Of a stretch of 64,000 bases of DNA, positions 17,859 to 25,781 are shown piece by piece (position 1 is the stretch's first letter; each line of letters opens with the position of its first letter). The notes below the pieces were generated by a model. That model was not told the origin of the DNA, made no database searches, and saw nothing but the letters and a program-made list of their open reading frames with translations. Source of the stretch: Bacteroidetes bacterium UBA1947 (GTDB lineage Bacteria > Bacteroidota > Bacteroidia > Chitinophagales > Chitinophagaceae); contig DDET01000023.1 in assembly GCA_002336915.1 (NCBI GenBank), positions 33,075-97,074 on the forward strand, given 5' to 3'. A program made the translations under genes and the position numbers.

Positions 17859-18632
17859 TTACCTGATCTTTTCAATTATGAGGTTAATTACCTCCAGCAA
17901 TATCAATGTAATAACTATTATTTCAAGTGCATAGCTGCTCCTGTGTTGCATAATATCCTTAAACAGCTCAAAATTTTCTTTAATAATCTGCAGGCTTTCC
18001 TGTATATGCCGGGAGCGCACCTGGAGGTCAAAAGTTTTTTTCAGGCCGATATCAATTTTATTAAGCAGCTCGTCCTCCCATGTTTCGGGTGGCGAATCAA
18101 AAATATAGAGGTTCTCCGATATGCGGCTTTTCAGACTAAGCGTACGCCCTATATATTTCTTTAGGTTGCGGCCGGATATATGCAGGCGCCCTTTCTTTTC
18201 AAGGTATTGTGTTTGAAGGTTTGTCTCGAGTAATAACCTGTTGGTCAGCTCATAGTAGTAATCCAGTGCTACCGATTGTGATACATTCAGCATAATAAGC
18301 CTGAACATATCAATATTAGGATCGCTTATTTCGATTTTATTAAAGCCGAAGGCAATAGCGCTGGCATTGGTCTCTATTTCAAACTCTTCACTATGCCTGA
18401 ACTCTGAGAAATTCCTGCAAAACGGAGTGATCAGCTTAATGAACTCCTGTATTGATGACTCATCATAATTCAAAAAGGAAACAACGCCATACTTAAAAAC
18501 GTAGATGAACTTATCAGGCCCTGTTATGAAAAAGGTCTCATCACTATCAGCAAAGTGAACAGGCGCTTCAAAACTATTTTTAAAACCCTTAATATCTATG
18601 CTGTCTGCTATTTGATAGGCTAAAACTTTCAT
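17859..18632 (-). CDS. RMND1/Sif2/DUF155 family membrane protein
   Basis: A 257-residue protein of the RMND1/Rmd1/DUF155 family, widespread in bacteria and in mitochondria, where the human member supports mitochondrial translation. Visible features are the N-terminal DUF155 core (FITGPDKFIYVFKYGVVSFLNY, EFEIETNASAIAFGFNKIEI), the segment LRLHISGRNLKKYIG-like with a long helix, and a single C-terminal transmembrane helix (about 236-253). Bacterial function is unknown. Isolated gene with AT-rich flanks. Confidence 0.75.
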   Translation of the reverse strand: MKVLAYQIADSIDIKGFKNSFEAPVHFADSDETFFITGPDKFIYVFKYGVVSFLNYDESSIQEFIKLITPFCRNFSEFRHSEEFEIETNASAIAFGFNKIEISDPNIDMFRLIMLNVSQSVALDYYYELTNRLLLETNLQTQYLEKKGRLHISGRNLKKYIGRTLSLKSRISENLYIFDSPPETWEDELLNKIDIGLKKTFDLQVRSRHIQESLQIIKENFELFKDIMQHRSSYALEIIVITLILLEVINLIIEKIR

Positions 18633-18673
18633 ATGGCCTTATAAATTTAAGACAAATAAAATAAGTCGACCCC

Positions 18674-19381
18674 TCAACACTTCAGCACCTTCTTCTTCTT
18701 ACCGGTCGCACCTTTATCGGCCACTTTCTTAATGTATGTAATAGCATCGGGCACCTTACAGGCTGTTCCGTTCATGTCAACTGTCACGGTGCCAATTTTT
18801 TTTGCGGTTGCTATGGCATCCTTTGTAAGTGGCGCAACAAAAGAACCTGCAGCTATCACAAATCCATTCATTGTATGTCCTTCCCTGTTCTTTGCACTAT
18901 GTATCTTCTTTTCCACGCGCGCCAGCAGGCTTTTGAGCAATGGCAGGTCCAATTCATCATCCGGCTTTATAGCCATTAATCCGCTTAATGTGTTCCATCC
19001 GGCTGCCGCAATATAATCTTCCTTCGAGTCTATCCATTCCAGCGCCAGTTCCAGCCCATATCTACTACCAGCCGCTACCCAGGGCACCGTGTACTCGCTT
19101 ATGTTGTTCGACACCGCAGCCTTTACCCAGGTCTGCAGGTCCTTCTTGGTCATTTTTTCATCGTCAGCTATCAATCCTGCCAGGTACATAGCATCCGCAT
19201 TGCCGGTAGCATACAGTTCGTTGGCCAGTTTATAGTCCATCTTCACTTTTTTCTGTATGGTTTTCAATTGCTCCACCTTCACCCCAAAAAATGGTTCTTT
19301 CACGCCATGCTTCAGCAATATCTTCTTTATGGTCTCGCTGCCCATAGCTTCCAGCTGGCTCATTACTTCTTTTACAGTCAC
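18674..19381 (-). CDS. DNA alkylation repair protein (AlkD-like HEAT-repeat)
   Basis: A 235-residue all-helical HEAT-like protein. TVKEVMSQLEAMGSETIKKILLKHG is the family opening, followed by AKKVKMDYKLANELY-like helices and AAAGWNTLSGLMA. AlkD-type enzymes excise alkylated purines; catalytic activity of this member is inferred only. I use the GTG at 19381, supported by the promoter at 19399-19406, which would fall inside any longer frame. An ATG at 19363 is also possible. The C-terminus is Lys-rich (GKKKKVLKC). Confidence 0.78.
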   Translation of the reverse strand: MTVKEVMSQLEAMGSETIKKILLKHGVKEPFFGVKVEQLKTIQKKVKMDYKLANELYATGNADAMYLAGLIADDEKMTKKDLQTWVKAAVSNNISEYTVPWVAAGSRYGLELALEWIDSKEDYIAAAGWNTLSGLMAIKPDDELDLPLLKSLLARVEKKIHSAKNREGHTMNGFVIAAGSFVAPLTKDAIATAKKIGTVTVDMNGTACKVPDAITYIKKVADKGATGKKKKVLKC

Positions 19382-19398
19382 GATTGTAATATTTGTAT

Positions 19399-19406
19399 CA
19401 AAGATA
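19399..19406 (-). promoter_or_regulatory. Predicted -7 element for the AlkD-like gene
   Basis: TATCTTTG on the minus strand, matching TAnnTTTG, 18 bp upstream of the GTG start at 19381. Confidence 0.5.
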
Positions 19407-19426
19407 GAAAAACAGAAAATATAAAA

Positions 19427-19444
19427 GCCCAACCTTAGTTGGGC
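19427..19444 (-). terminator. Terminator after the PNPOx-like gene
   Basis: 7-bp stem GCCCAAC/GTTGGGC with loop CTTA, flanked by AAA/TTT and followed on the minus strand by TTTTATATTTTC. It lies 34 bp past the stop at 19479. Confidence 0.7.
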
Positions 19445-19478
19445 CTTTATCTACGGCATATCCATAATGCTTATGCTA

Positions 19479-20015
19479 TTAAACAGTCAACTTCCCTTCT
19501 ACTGAATCATCCAACGTTTGCCCTGTTGCCGCTCCTACTATCATCTTCGCAAAGGCTACCATAGTGCCATGCTTTGTATCCCAATAATACCCATCTTCCG
19601 GGCTTACCTTTATTACAGTTATGCGAGGGTCATCCTGCCCTTCTGTAAACCATGTCTTTACAAGTGGTTCCCAAAGCTCTTTGATCTTTTCCTTGTCTCT
19701 GCTAATAGTGGCTTTGCCGTACAGGCTCATAAAATCACTATGCGGGCTGCCCTGGAACAAAAGCTGTACCGAAGGGTCAGCAGCTATCTCTTCGTTCTTA
19801 TGGCTGTCATCAGCACTCAGGAACCATATATTTCCCTGCTCATCCACCTTCTGTGGTGACATAGGCCTTGTCGCAAATGGCTTGCCTGATTTCAGATCTG
19901 TACAGAAAAAACACGATTGTGCCTTTTCCGCAAGCTCCTTTATCTTTTCTGCTGCCTCTTTTCCGCTAAGGCTCTTCTTATTGTCTTCCGGCTGTTGTTT
20001 GTTTATGCTGTCCAT
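19479..20015 (-). CDS. Pyridoxamine 5'-phosphate oxidase-fold protein (general stress protein 26 type)
   Basis: A 178-residue FMN-binding split-barrel protein. Characteristic elements are SCFFCTDLKSGKPFATRPMSPQ, GNIWFLSADDSHKNEEI, VQLLFQGSPHSDFMSLYGKA and WDTKHGTMVAFAKM. Homologues are general stress proteins; the redox substrate is unknown. Start ATG 20015 (MDSINKQQP) is preferred over GTG 20030. The first 20 residues are hydrophilic and low-complexity. Own terminator at 19427-19444. Confidence 0.85.
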   Translation of the reverse strand: MDSINKQQPEDNKKSLSGKEAAEKIKELAEKAQSCFFCTDLKSGKPFATRPMSPQKVDEQGNIWFLSADDSHKNEEIAADPSVQLLFQGSPHSDFMSLYGKATISRDKEKIKELWEPLVKTWFTEGQDDPRITVIKVSPEDGYYWDTKHGTMVAFAKMIVGAATGQTLDDSVEGKLTV

Positions 20016-20137
20016 GTGCTTTTTTAGCACAGGGTTAAATAAACCATGCCATACCGGGCATCTATAAGCTACCTGTTTAACCTTTACTTCATGGGTACCG
20101 GTAAAAGATCAACAATTGCGATTTTAGCCCGTACACC

Positions 20138-20578
20138 TTACTGATGCTCAATAAACTTCTTCAAAAGTTCCATCGTAACATTCCAGTAAAAAGCGAGGTG
20201 ATTATAAATAGTATCGGTTGGGAAGTTGTGTATTGTAAGCACTAGTAATGTGCTTGTTTCCATCGGCTCCAATAGAAAATCAAAAACTGTATAACTCTCC
20301 GGGCTATCCGGAAGTCTTGACAGGGAGCTTAGATGAGTATACATTAGCCGCTCTCCAGGTACAAAAGCCAATACGGTCCCCCTATTTTCAAAACCCTTCT
20401 TATACAAAGCACCGCGGATGATAACGGGTGACCCTATCTTCCAGTCGGTAACGATCTCAATCGGCGTCTCCGACATCCACTGCTTCATCAACTCAGTATC
20501 TGTAAGCGCAGCCCATACTTTTGCTGCGGGCGCTTCAATTATTATCGTTTTACTAAAGTATATTTCTTTGTCATCCAT
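20138..20578 (-). CDS. SRPBCC/AHSA1 domain protein
   Basis: A 146-residue START-like (SRPBCC) protein. FSKTIIIEAPAAKVWAALTDTELMKQW is the typical first strand-helix, and FYWNVTMELLKKFIEH the closing helix. It probably binds a hydrophobic ligand in the cytoplasm; no further assignment is possible. A predicted promoter lies 19 bp upstream of its ATG. The 122 bp between it and the PNPOx gene show no feature. Confidence 0.8.
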   Translation of the reverse strand: MDDKEIYFSKTIIIEAPAAKVWAALTDTELMKQWMSETPIEIVTDWKIGSPVIIRGALYKKGFENRGTVLAFVPGERLMYTHLSSLSRLPDSPESYTVFDFLLEPMETSTLLVLTIHNFPTDTIYNHLAFYWNVTMELLKKFIEHQ

Positions 20579-20596
20579 GTTAAGGAAGATTCAAGC

Positions 20597-20604
20597 AAAG
20601 ATAA
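20597..20604 (-). promoter_or_regulatory. Predicted -7 element for the SRPBCC gene
   Basis: TATCTTTG on the minus strand (TAnnTTTG), giving a short leader of about 13 nt before the ATG at 20578. Confidence 0.5.
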
Positions 20605-20788
20605 AAGCCCGACGAATAGAAAGTCCATAGTTTACTGAACTTGGTAACGACAGGTAAAGGCAAGCCGGGTTAAGCAATACAAGGCCTTACACACCGGCGA
20701 AAACTCAACGAAGCTCGAGCCATCGCCGGTGCCGGCAAATGCATGCCAAAAGCAAGACAGTTTCTGTCTAAGTTTCCCCGCTTTGTAA

Positions 20789-21787
20789 TTATGCCTTTGT
20801 GTTCTTTACAAACCAATATTGGTTAATACCTTCAAACACTTTTGTTGGGTCTGTTGTCTTTGTTCTGTCCTGCTCGCTTATTGGCACCGGTTTGCCGGCT
20901 TTTATCTGGAAGGGATATTCACGGTCCTTGCCGTTAAGCGTCATTTTCATTACGTAACTACCGTCTTTCATGTCCGCCCGCTTGATCGATTCGTGCTTAA
21001 ACTTATCGGCAACAGGGTATAGTGCTGTCCATTTTTCCTCCCACAAGCCTCGGTTTGCTGTACCGGTATTCTTCTCCAGTTGCGAAAACGGTTTACCTTC
21101 ATAAAACAGCTGCCATTCCACTGTATAATTTTCGCTTTTGTGTTCGTCTTCCGTAAAGGTCATATCACGGCAGGTTTCCCATGTGTTGAATATGAAAACG
21201 CCCGTACTGTTGTCAAAATGGTAACAGCCATATTTCGACCAGTAACCGTCTATCATCCTGATCTCCTTTTTGTTAGCGTAGGGATCATCATTTTTACCTA
21301 CTATCAGTTCAAATGGCATAGAGAAAATGACTTTCCCAGTCACGGTATACTCCATGGTATAATTCCCAGCAGGCCATGGCCTGGTATAATCACCCTCCGT
21401 TTGCAGGAAGTCGCATTTCGTAGTACTGGTCACCGGCCTGATGCTGCCTATAGGACACTCCGGCTCAGTGTATAAGACCTGTCCTGCACTGTTTTTAACC
21501 ACCACGGCGGTTATTAGCGGGTCGTTAGGCCCTTGTGTCGACGGGAATAACTGGTTCCCGTTCACATCCTTAGTAGGAAGGAAAGCCACATCTAGAAGAT
21601 GAGGATACGGCATGTTATCATGAAGGTCTATTGTAAACCCGCCATCCAGCACGGAACGCATACTCACTGCGGGTGGTATTGGATGCTCTTTAAAATCAGC
21701 TTCAGCACTTTTGGCCTGTGCCCTGGCCGTATTGGCACTTGTAAAAACGGCTAACAGCAGGGAAAGTGCAAATGTCTTTTTTAGCAT
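20789..21787 (-). CDS. Secreted protein of unknown function
   Basis: A 332-residue exported protein. The open frame runs to 21964, but the signal peptide (MLKKTFALSLL..., cleavage near TARAQ, residue 24) fixes the start at 21787. The mature part has no family I recognise. It contains four Cys (ECPIGS, TKCDF, YGCYH, ETCRD) that could form two disulfides. Two immunoglobulin-like strands segments follow the pattern GNYTMEYTVTGK and GSYVMKMTLNGKDREYPFQI, suggesting two similar beta-sandwich domains. Located between intergenic stretches without terminators; likely periplasmic or surface. Confidence 0.65.
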   Translation of the reverse strand: MLKKTFALSLLLAVFTSANTARAQAKSAEADFKEHPIPPAVSMRSVLDGGFTIDLHDNMPYPHLLDVAFLPTKDVNGNQLFPSTQGPNDPLITAVVVKNSAGQVLYTEPECPIGSIRPVTSTTKCDFLQTEGDYTRPWPAGNYTMEYTVTGKVIFSMPFELIVGKNDDPYANKKEIRMIDGYWSKYGCYHFDNSTGVFIFNTWETCRDMTFTEDEHKSENYTVEWQLFYEGKPFSQLEKNTGTANRGLWEEKWTALYPVADKFKHESIKRADMKDGSYVMKMTLNGKDREYPFQIKAGKPVPISEQDRTKTTDPTKVFEGINQYWFVKNTKA

Positions 21788-22064
21788 GTTTTCAAAATTT
21801 TCACAACGATAGTGTAATGCCGCATAACTGTCAAGGAAAGCTTTATAGGTGTCAGGATATAGTGAATAGGCGTAATTGCCCCTCCCTCTCACTCCGGGCG
21901 AGAAACGCCAACACTTACAAAACAAAAATCCTGGGTTCAGCTGCACAAATTCCCGTTTCGTCATAGTTTTAACTTAAAGAACTCCCCGCGGCACCGATTT
22001 TATAACATATCTGCTGTAGATTGCTGATCTCGCTTTTAAGAATTTACCTCGCAAAACCGCAAAT

Positions 22065-22610
22065 ATGAAAAAGGTAGTACTCATTTTGACTTTAGCATTA
22101 TTAGGATCACCGGTCCTGATATCGGCACAAACAAAATGGCAGCAAACCGCTGCAACAGTTTCCTTTGGAGTAAAAAACAGGGGCAGTAATGTACCCGGAA
22201 CCTTTTCCGGCATTAGTACAACTTTGGTTTTTAGCCCCGACAAATTAGCATCATCCTCCTTAAAAGGTGCATTGAATATCAATACCATAAATACCGGGAA
22301 TACAAAAAGAGACAAGGACCTGAAGGATGAAACCTATTTTGACGCTGCAAAACACCCCACCATCCAGGTATCCTCTACCAGCCTATCGAAAAAGGGCGCG
22401 CAGTATGTGGGCAATTTCAATGTCACTATAAAAGGGGTGACAAAGCAGGTACAAATCCCATTTTCATTTGCGCAGCAAGGTAAGAACGCCACATTTAGGG
22501 GAAGCTTTACCATCAACAGGCGGGACTTTGGAGTAGGTAACAAAAAAGGCCTTGCCCTTTTTATGTCTGATGATGTAAACGTGACCATTACTGTACAGGC
22601 TAAGAGTTAA
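22065..22610 (+). CDS. YceI-family periplasmic lipid-binding-fold protein
   Basis: A 181-residue exported protein with signal peptide 1-22 (ending LISAQ). YceI lipocalin-like features: WQQTAATVSFGVKNRGSNVPGTFSG, LKGALNINTINTGNTKRDKDLKDETYFDAAKHPTIQVSS, and KGVTKQVQIPFSF. Members bind isoprenoids or other lipids in the periplasm; the ligand here is unknown. It is followed by a strong hairpin at 22624-22647 and then by a short-repeat array. Confidence 0.9.
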   Translation: MKKVVLILTLALLGSPVLISAQTKWQQTAATVSFGVKNRGSNVPGTFSGISTTLVFSPDKLASSSLKGALNINTINTGNTKRDKDLKDETYFDAAKHPTIQVSSTSLSKKGAQYVGNFNVTIKGVTKQVQIPFSFAQQGKNATFRGSFTINRRDFGVGNKKGLALFMSDDVNVTITVQAKS

Positions 22611-22623
22611 GCCATAAAAGCAA

Positions 22624-22647
22624 AAAGCTCAACGTCAGTTGAGCTTT
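22624..22647. terminator. Bidirectional intrinsic terminator
   Basis: Perfect 10-bp stem (22624-22633 with 22638-22647), loop GTCA, with A/T tracts on both sides. It follows YceI on + and lies 175 bp beyond the AraC gene on -. Confidence 0.8.
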
Positions 22648-22660
22648 CATCAGTCGGAAC

Positions 22661-22680
22661 GACTGGACACCTTTCGAACT
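22661..22680. repeat. 20-bp direct repeat, copy 1
   Basis: GACTGGACACCTTTCGAACT; 18 of 20 identical to 22789-22808. The pair brackets the decamer array and resembles the T-arm side of a tRNA read on the minus strand (TTCGAA core), but no tRNA cloverleaf can be built. Confidence 0.7.
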
Positions 22681-22700
22681 CTTTTATTCAAGACCTCTGC

Positions 22701-22790
22701 ACAATTCAACATACTCTTACATCACTTGCCATCAACCTGCATGAATCAACATAAGTCGGCATAACTCAGCATAACTCGGAATTGAGTTGA
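22701..22790. repeat. Degenerate decamer tandem array A
   Basis: Nine consecutive 10-bp units in register, most starting AT and ending in C, for example ATAAGTCGGC, ATAACTCAGC, ATAACTCGGA. On rotation the unit is GGCATAACTC, matching array B beside tRNA-Pro. No ORF spans it. Confidence 0.65.
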
Positions 22791-22808
22791 CTGGACAGGT
22801 TTCGAACT
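22789..22808. repeat. 20-bp direct repeat, copy 2
   Basis: GACTGGACAGGTTTCGAACT, the second copy of the repeat at 22661-22680; it ends 13 bp before the stop codon of the AraC-type gene. Confidence 0.7.
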
Positions 22809-22821
22809 GCAAACCTTTATT

Positions 22822-23625
22822 TCAGGCTGATCTTTGTCTTTTACCAGATAGACCTGTTGGCGTCAGTCCGAATTGCTTTTTGAACGAAAATGAAAAGTGC
22901 GACAGTGTTTCAAATCCAAGGTCCAGATAAATATCTGATGGTTTCATGCCTTTTTGATCAATGAGGAAGTAAGCTTCCTGCAGCCGCTTCTGTACCAGCC
23001 ATCTGGCTGGTGTTTTATTGAATATTTGCCTGAAATCACGTTTGAATGCAGATATACTCCTACCGGTAAGAAATGCGAAACGTTCTATGCTGACATTAAA
23101 CGTATAATTACGAACCATAAATTCTTCCAGGTTGATTTTTGACGGGATGCCAAAATCAAAAAGCAACCCAGCAAGTTCGGGCTGTTTCTGTAGTAGGATC
23201 AATATTAATTCCTCCCGTTTTATCTCCGAAAAGGGCTCGCTTATTTTCCCATGACTATATATTCGATGTAGCGATCGGATATAACTATCCAGTAACTCGC
23301 TATTGCTTACAGGAATACACGTTTCAGTAGAATCGAATTTCGCTATTGTTGTATTGTGTTTGTCGTAAAACGTTTTAAGTAAAGACTCATCGAGAGCAAG
23401 AATTACCTTATTCAGTTCGCCGTCTTCTCTCATCTTATAGTAGCGTCCCAGCCTGTTTTTGCGGGCAATACAACCTTGCCCAGACCTCAATTCCAGATAT
23501 TTACTCCCATCATAAAGCACTACTATTCCTTTTACGACGTACATGAAATAATGCTCATCGATAAAATGCTGAGAGGAAATCTCATCAATCACATATGTTG
23601 GGTTCACACTTGTTACTTTCATCAT
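22822..23625 (-). CDS. AraC-family transcriptional regulator
   Basis: A 267-residue regulator. An N-terminal cupin-like sensing half (FMYVVKGIVVLYDGSKYLELRSGQGCI) precedes two helix-turn-helix units: FNVSIERFAFLTGRSISAFKRDFRQIF (about 175-201), and the second with SDIYLDLGFETLSHFSFSFKKQFGLTPTG near the C-terminus. It lies 14 bp downstream of an SDR gene and is probably in the same operon, the usual arrangement for a regulator of a reductase. Effector unknown. Confidence 0.9.
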   Translation of the reverse strand: MMKVTSVNPTYVIDEISSQHFIDEHYFMYVVKGIVVLYDGSKYLELRSGQGCIARKNRLGRYYKMREDGELNKVILALDESLLKTFYDKHNTTIAKFDSTETCIPVSNSELLDSYIRSLHRIYSHGKISEPFSEIKREELILILLQKQPELAGLLFDFGIPSKINLEEFMVRNYTFNVSIERFAFLTGRSISAFKRDFRQIFNKTPARWLVQKRLQEAYFLIDQKGMKPSDIYLDLGFETLSHFSFSFKKQFGLTPTGLSGKRQRSA

Positions 23626-23639
23626 AGTAATTCAAATTA

Positions 23640-24542
23640 CTACACTTTCTGTAATAGTTCCCTTGTTTCTAAGACAACACGATCCTGAAATTTGGGATCT
23701 CGTGACAGTTCTGAACCTTGCATCGGGTTACCTTTTTCATCAAAATAAACACCTGTCTGGCCCGTTTTGTCCATTAGTACCTTAGCGATAACTCTTGCTG
23801 ATTTTTCGGGTGTGCTACTGTAGTGGGAAAAAGGTGGTATAACAGACATAAGGTGGCCAAATATAAAGCGCACAACTGAATTTGTGCTTTCACCCCCTAG
23901 ATTGGTACCACGTGTTATTCCTGGCTCTACGGCATTAAAATGCAATCTCTTATTTTCACGTGCAAGAGCCATTGTAGCTGCGAGTATGCATTGCTTCGAG
24001 GTGGCATAAGCATCTATGCCTGCCATTTTTGATCCACCTTCTTTCCATTCACCACGAGCACTTGCCTCAATAGAAATGTAACGGCCGCCGCGCATGCCCA
24101 TGATTTTCGCCGGCTTGCGTTCAGGATCTTCAATGGCAGAAGCTATAAATATGACATTTGCCCCATCAGGCAAGTGCGGTGACAATGCTTCTGTAAGTGC
24201 GAAAGCGCCAAGATGATTGGTAGCAAAGGTCATGTCCCAGCCTTGTGCATTCTTAGTAGCTTTTGATGGCATGATGCCTGCGTTGTTGAGCACGCCGGCT
24301 ATGGGAAGCTTTAGGGCAACTATTTGTTCTGCTGCGCTTCTTACATTTTTAATGTCTGATATATCACATATTACACTTAACGCCTTTTGCCCACGTTCCT
24401 CAATGGTTTTTTGTACTTGATTGAGCTTATCGCGGTTCCTACCTACAAGAATTACCATGCCATATTTGGCCAGTTCCAATGTTGTGGCATAACCTATTCC
24501 TGACGTTGGCCCTGTGATTACATACGCTTTTGCTGCTTCCAT
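23640..24542 (-). CDS. Short-chain dehydrogenase/reductase
   Basis: A 300-residue NAD(P)-dependent oxidoreductase of the extended-loop SDR type. The cofactor motif is TGPTSGIGYAT (10-20), NNAG is followed by GIMPSKA, and the active-site Tyr and Lys are in GIDAYATSKQC. Start at 24542 (MEAAKAYVITG); the frame continues seven codons upstream. Resembles retinol-dehydrogenase/WW-domain-oxidoreductase-like SDRs. Cotranscribed with the AraC-type regulator 14 bp downstream. Substrate unknown. Confidence 0.9.
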   Translation of the reverse strand: MEAAKAYVITGPTSGIGYATTLELAKYGMVILVGRNRDKLNQVQKTIEERGQKALSVICDISDIKNVRSAAEQIVALKLPIAGVLNNAGIMPSKATKNAQGWDMTFATNHLGAFALTEALSPHLPDGANVIFIASAIEDPERKPAKIMGMRGGRYISIEASARGEWKEGGSKMAGIDAYATSKQCILAATMALARENKRLHFNAVEPGITRGTNLGGESTNSVVRFIFGHLMSVIPPFSHYSSTPEKSARVIAKVLMDKTGQTGVYFDEKGNPMQGSELSRDPKFQDRVVLETRELLQKV

Positions 24543-24690
24543 GCTGTAAATTTTATTGTGCAAAGGTCGGTATGAAATCGTAAAATGACTTTCCTGAAAG
24601 GTCCAAAGTTGCTATCCTAAAAAGTTCACAATAGTATGCGACCTTATCGTTTAACCTGAATGCCAAAATGGGAACAATCAGGCCAAACAA

Positions 24691-24747
24691 TTCCGAGTTG
24701 TGCCTAATTATTCCCATTTGTTCGGAGTTATTCCGAGTTGTTCCAAG

Positions 24748-24750
<3 letters not shown>
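24691..24750. repeat. Degenerate decamer tandem array B abutting tRNA-Pro
   Basis: Six consecutive 10-bp units: TTCCGAGTTG, TGCCTAATTA, TTCCCATTTG, TTCGGAGTTA, TTCCGAGTTG, TTCCAAGTCG; the last runs into the tRNA 3' end. Read on the minus strand the unit is GGAATAACTC/GGAACAACTC, the same as in array A. Confidence 0.75.
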
Positions 24751-24821
<71 letters not shown>

Positions 24822-24837
24822 ATATTTTTATTGCCAA

Positions 24838-24845
24838 CAAATTTA
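24838..24845 (-). promoter_or_regulatory. Predicted -7 element for tRNA-Pro
   Basis: TAAATTTG on the minus strand, 17 bp before the mature tRNA 5' end; fits TAnnTTTG. Confidence 0.55.
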
Positions 24846-24865
24846 ATGATTTCAGGAAAATATTT

Positions 24866-25657
24866 TTAGTCTACCGCAAACTTATACGCAGCCTTCATCT
24901 TTATACCAAAGTAGCTGCTCAGCAATTCCTGCCTATGCACCTCATCTTTTATGGCCTCTTCCCGTTTCTCGCCATTTTCAGTATATATCATCCTGTTGTT
25001 TATCATGCTTATCCTGCCGTTATCAGTTGGCAGGCTGCACAGTAGGTTTTTCGTAAAGTGCGAGTTAGGGTCCACCTGCTGGAAATCATTTCTTTCAGTA
25101 AAGTCAGCCAAAGGATGCGGGATGATCGAGAAAACATATTGCGACACATACAGGTCACGCCCCTCATTCCATCTATCCACCGTGTAATACTCAGTATTGC
25201 CAAGGGTGATCTTCTTTATCACATACAGGTTCCTGTCGTCGGTCTGCATCTCGTCGGTATTGATCACCAGGGGCTTCAAAGAAAAATCACCAAAGCCCAC
25301 ATCCACCAGCCACAGGGTATCTGCAAGCGTCACCATTAGTGCCATATGATCGTACTCCGGGCTGTATTCCTTCCCATTGGCTACTCTTGCCGATATCAGT
25401 TGCACATTAAAACCAAGTGCTGTAAGTAACTCATAAAACAAGCCGTTGAGTTCATAACAGTAGCCACCTCTCCTCTGCAACACCACTTTGTCATAAAATG
25501 CTGCTATATCAAGCACTATAGGAATACCAGCTTGTATATCCAGGTCCTCGAAGGGTACACTATATACATGGCATAGCGTCAGCTCCCGCAAGGTTTCAAT
25601 GTCCACCGCAGGCTCACCGGTGTAACCGATGCGCTCAAAGTATTGCTCTATATCCAT
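24866..25657 (-). CDS. Arylamine N-acetyltransferase
   Basis: Acetyl-CoA-dependent arylamine N-acetyltransferase of 263 residues. The Cys-His-Asp triad is complete: C67 in RRGGYCYELN, H104 in YDHMAL and D119 in LVDVGFGD. PFEDLDIQ near residue 35-42 is also typical. Likely cytoplasmic, acting on aromatic amines or hydrazines; the natural substrate is unknown. Monocistronic on the minus strand, 45 bp upstream of the tRNA-Pro gene. Confidence 0.93.
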   Translation of the reverse strand: MDIEQYFERIGYTGEPAVDIETLRELTLCHVYSVPFEDLDIQAGIPIVLDIAAFYDKVVLQRRGGYCYELNGLFYELLTALGFNVQLISARVANGKEYSPEYDHMALMVTLADTLWLVDVGFGDFSLKPLVINTDEMQTDDRNLYVIKKITLGNTEYYTVDRWNEGRDLYVSQYVFSIIPHPLADFTERNDFQQVDPNSHFTKNLLCSLPTDNGRISMINNRMIYTENGEKREEAIKDEVHRQELLSSYFGIKMKAAYKFAVD

Positions 25658-25781
25658 ACCGCTCGTTTCAGGGGTTCTGTTAATCCTGCGGAATAATACT
25701 TAAAATACAGAAATTCCTTGCAATAAGTGCAAAAAACGTTCCATTTTTTATCCGGTAAATGTTAGTAACTCAGGCAGATGT

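Noticed and set aside
22661..22808. A truncated tRNA gene at array A
   Set aside because: The T-stem does not pair and no acceptor or anticodon arm can be built.
23930..23970. CACGTG cores resembling a ParB-binding parS site
   Set aside because: The best (TTTCACGTGCAA) matches only 12 of 16 positions of the parS consensus as I recall it, lies inside the SDR coding sequence and is 13 kb from parAB.
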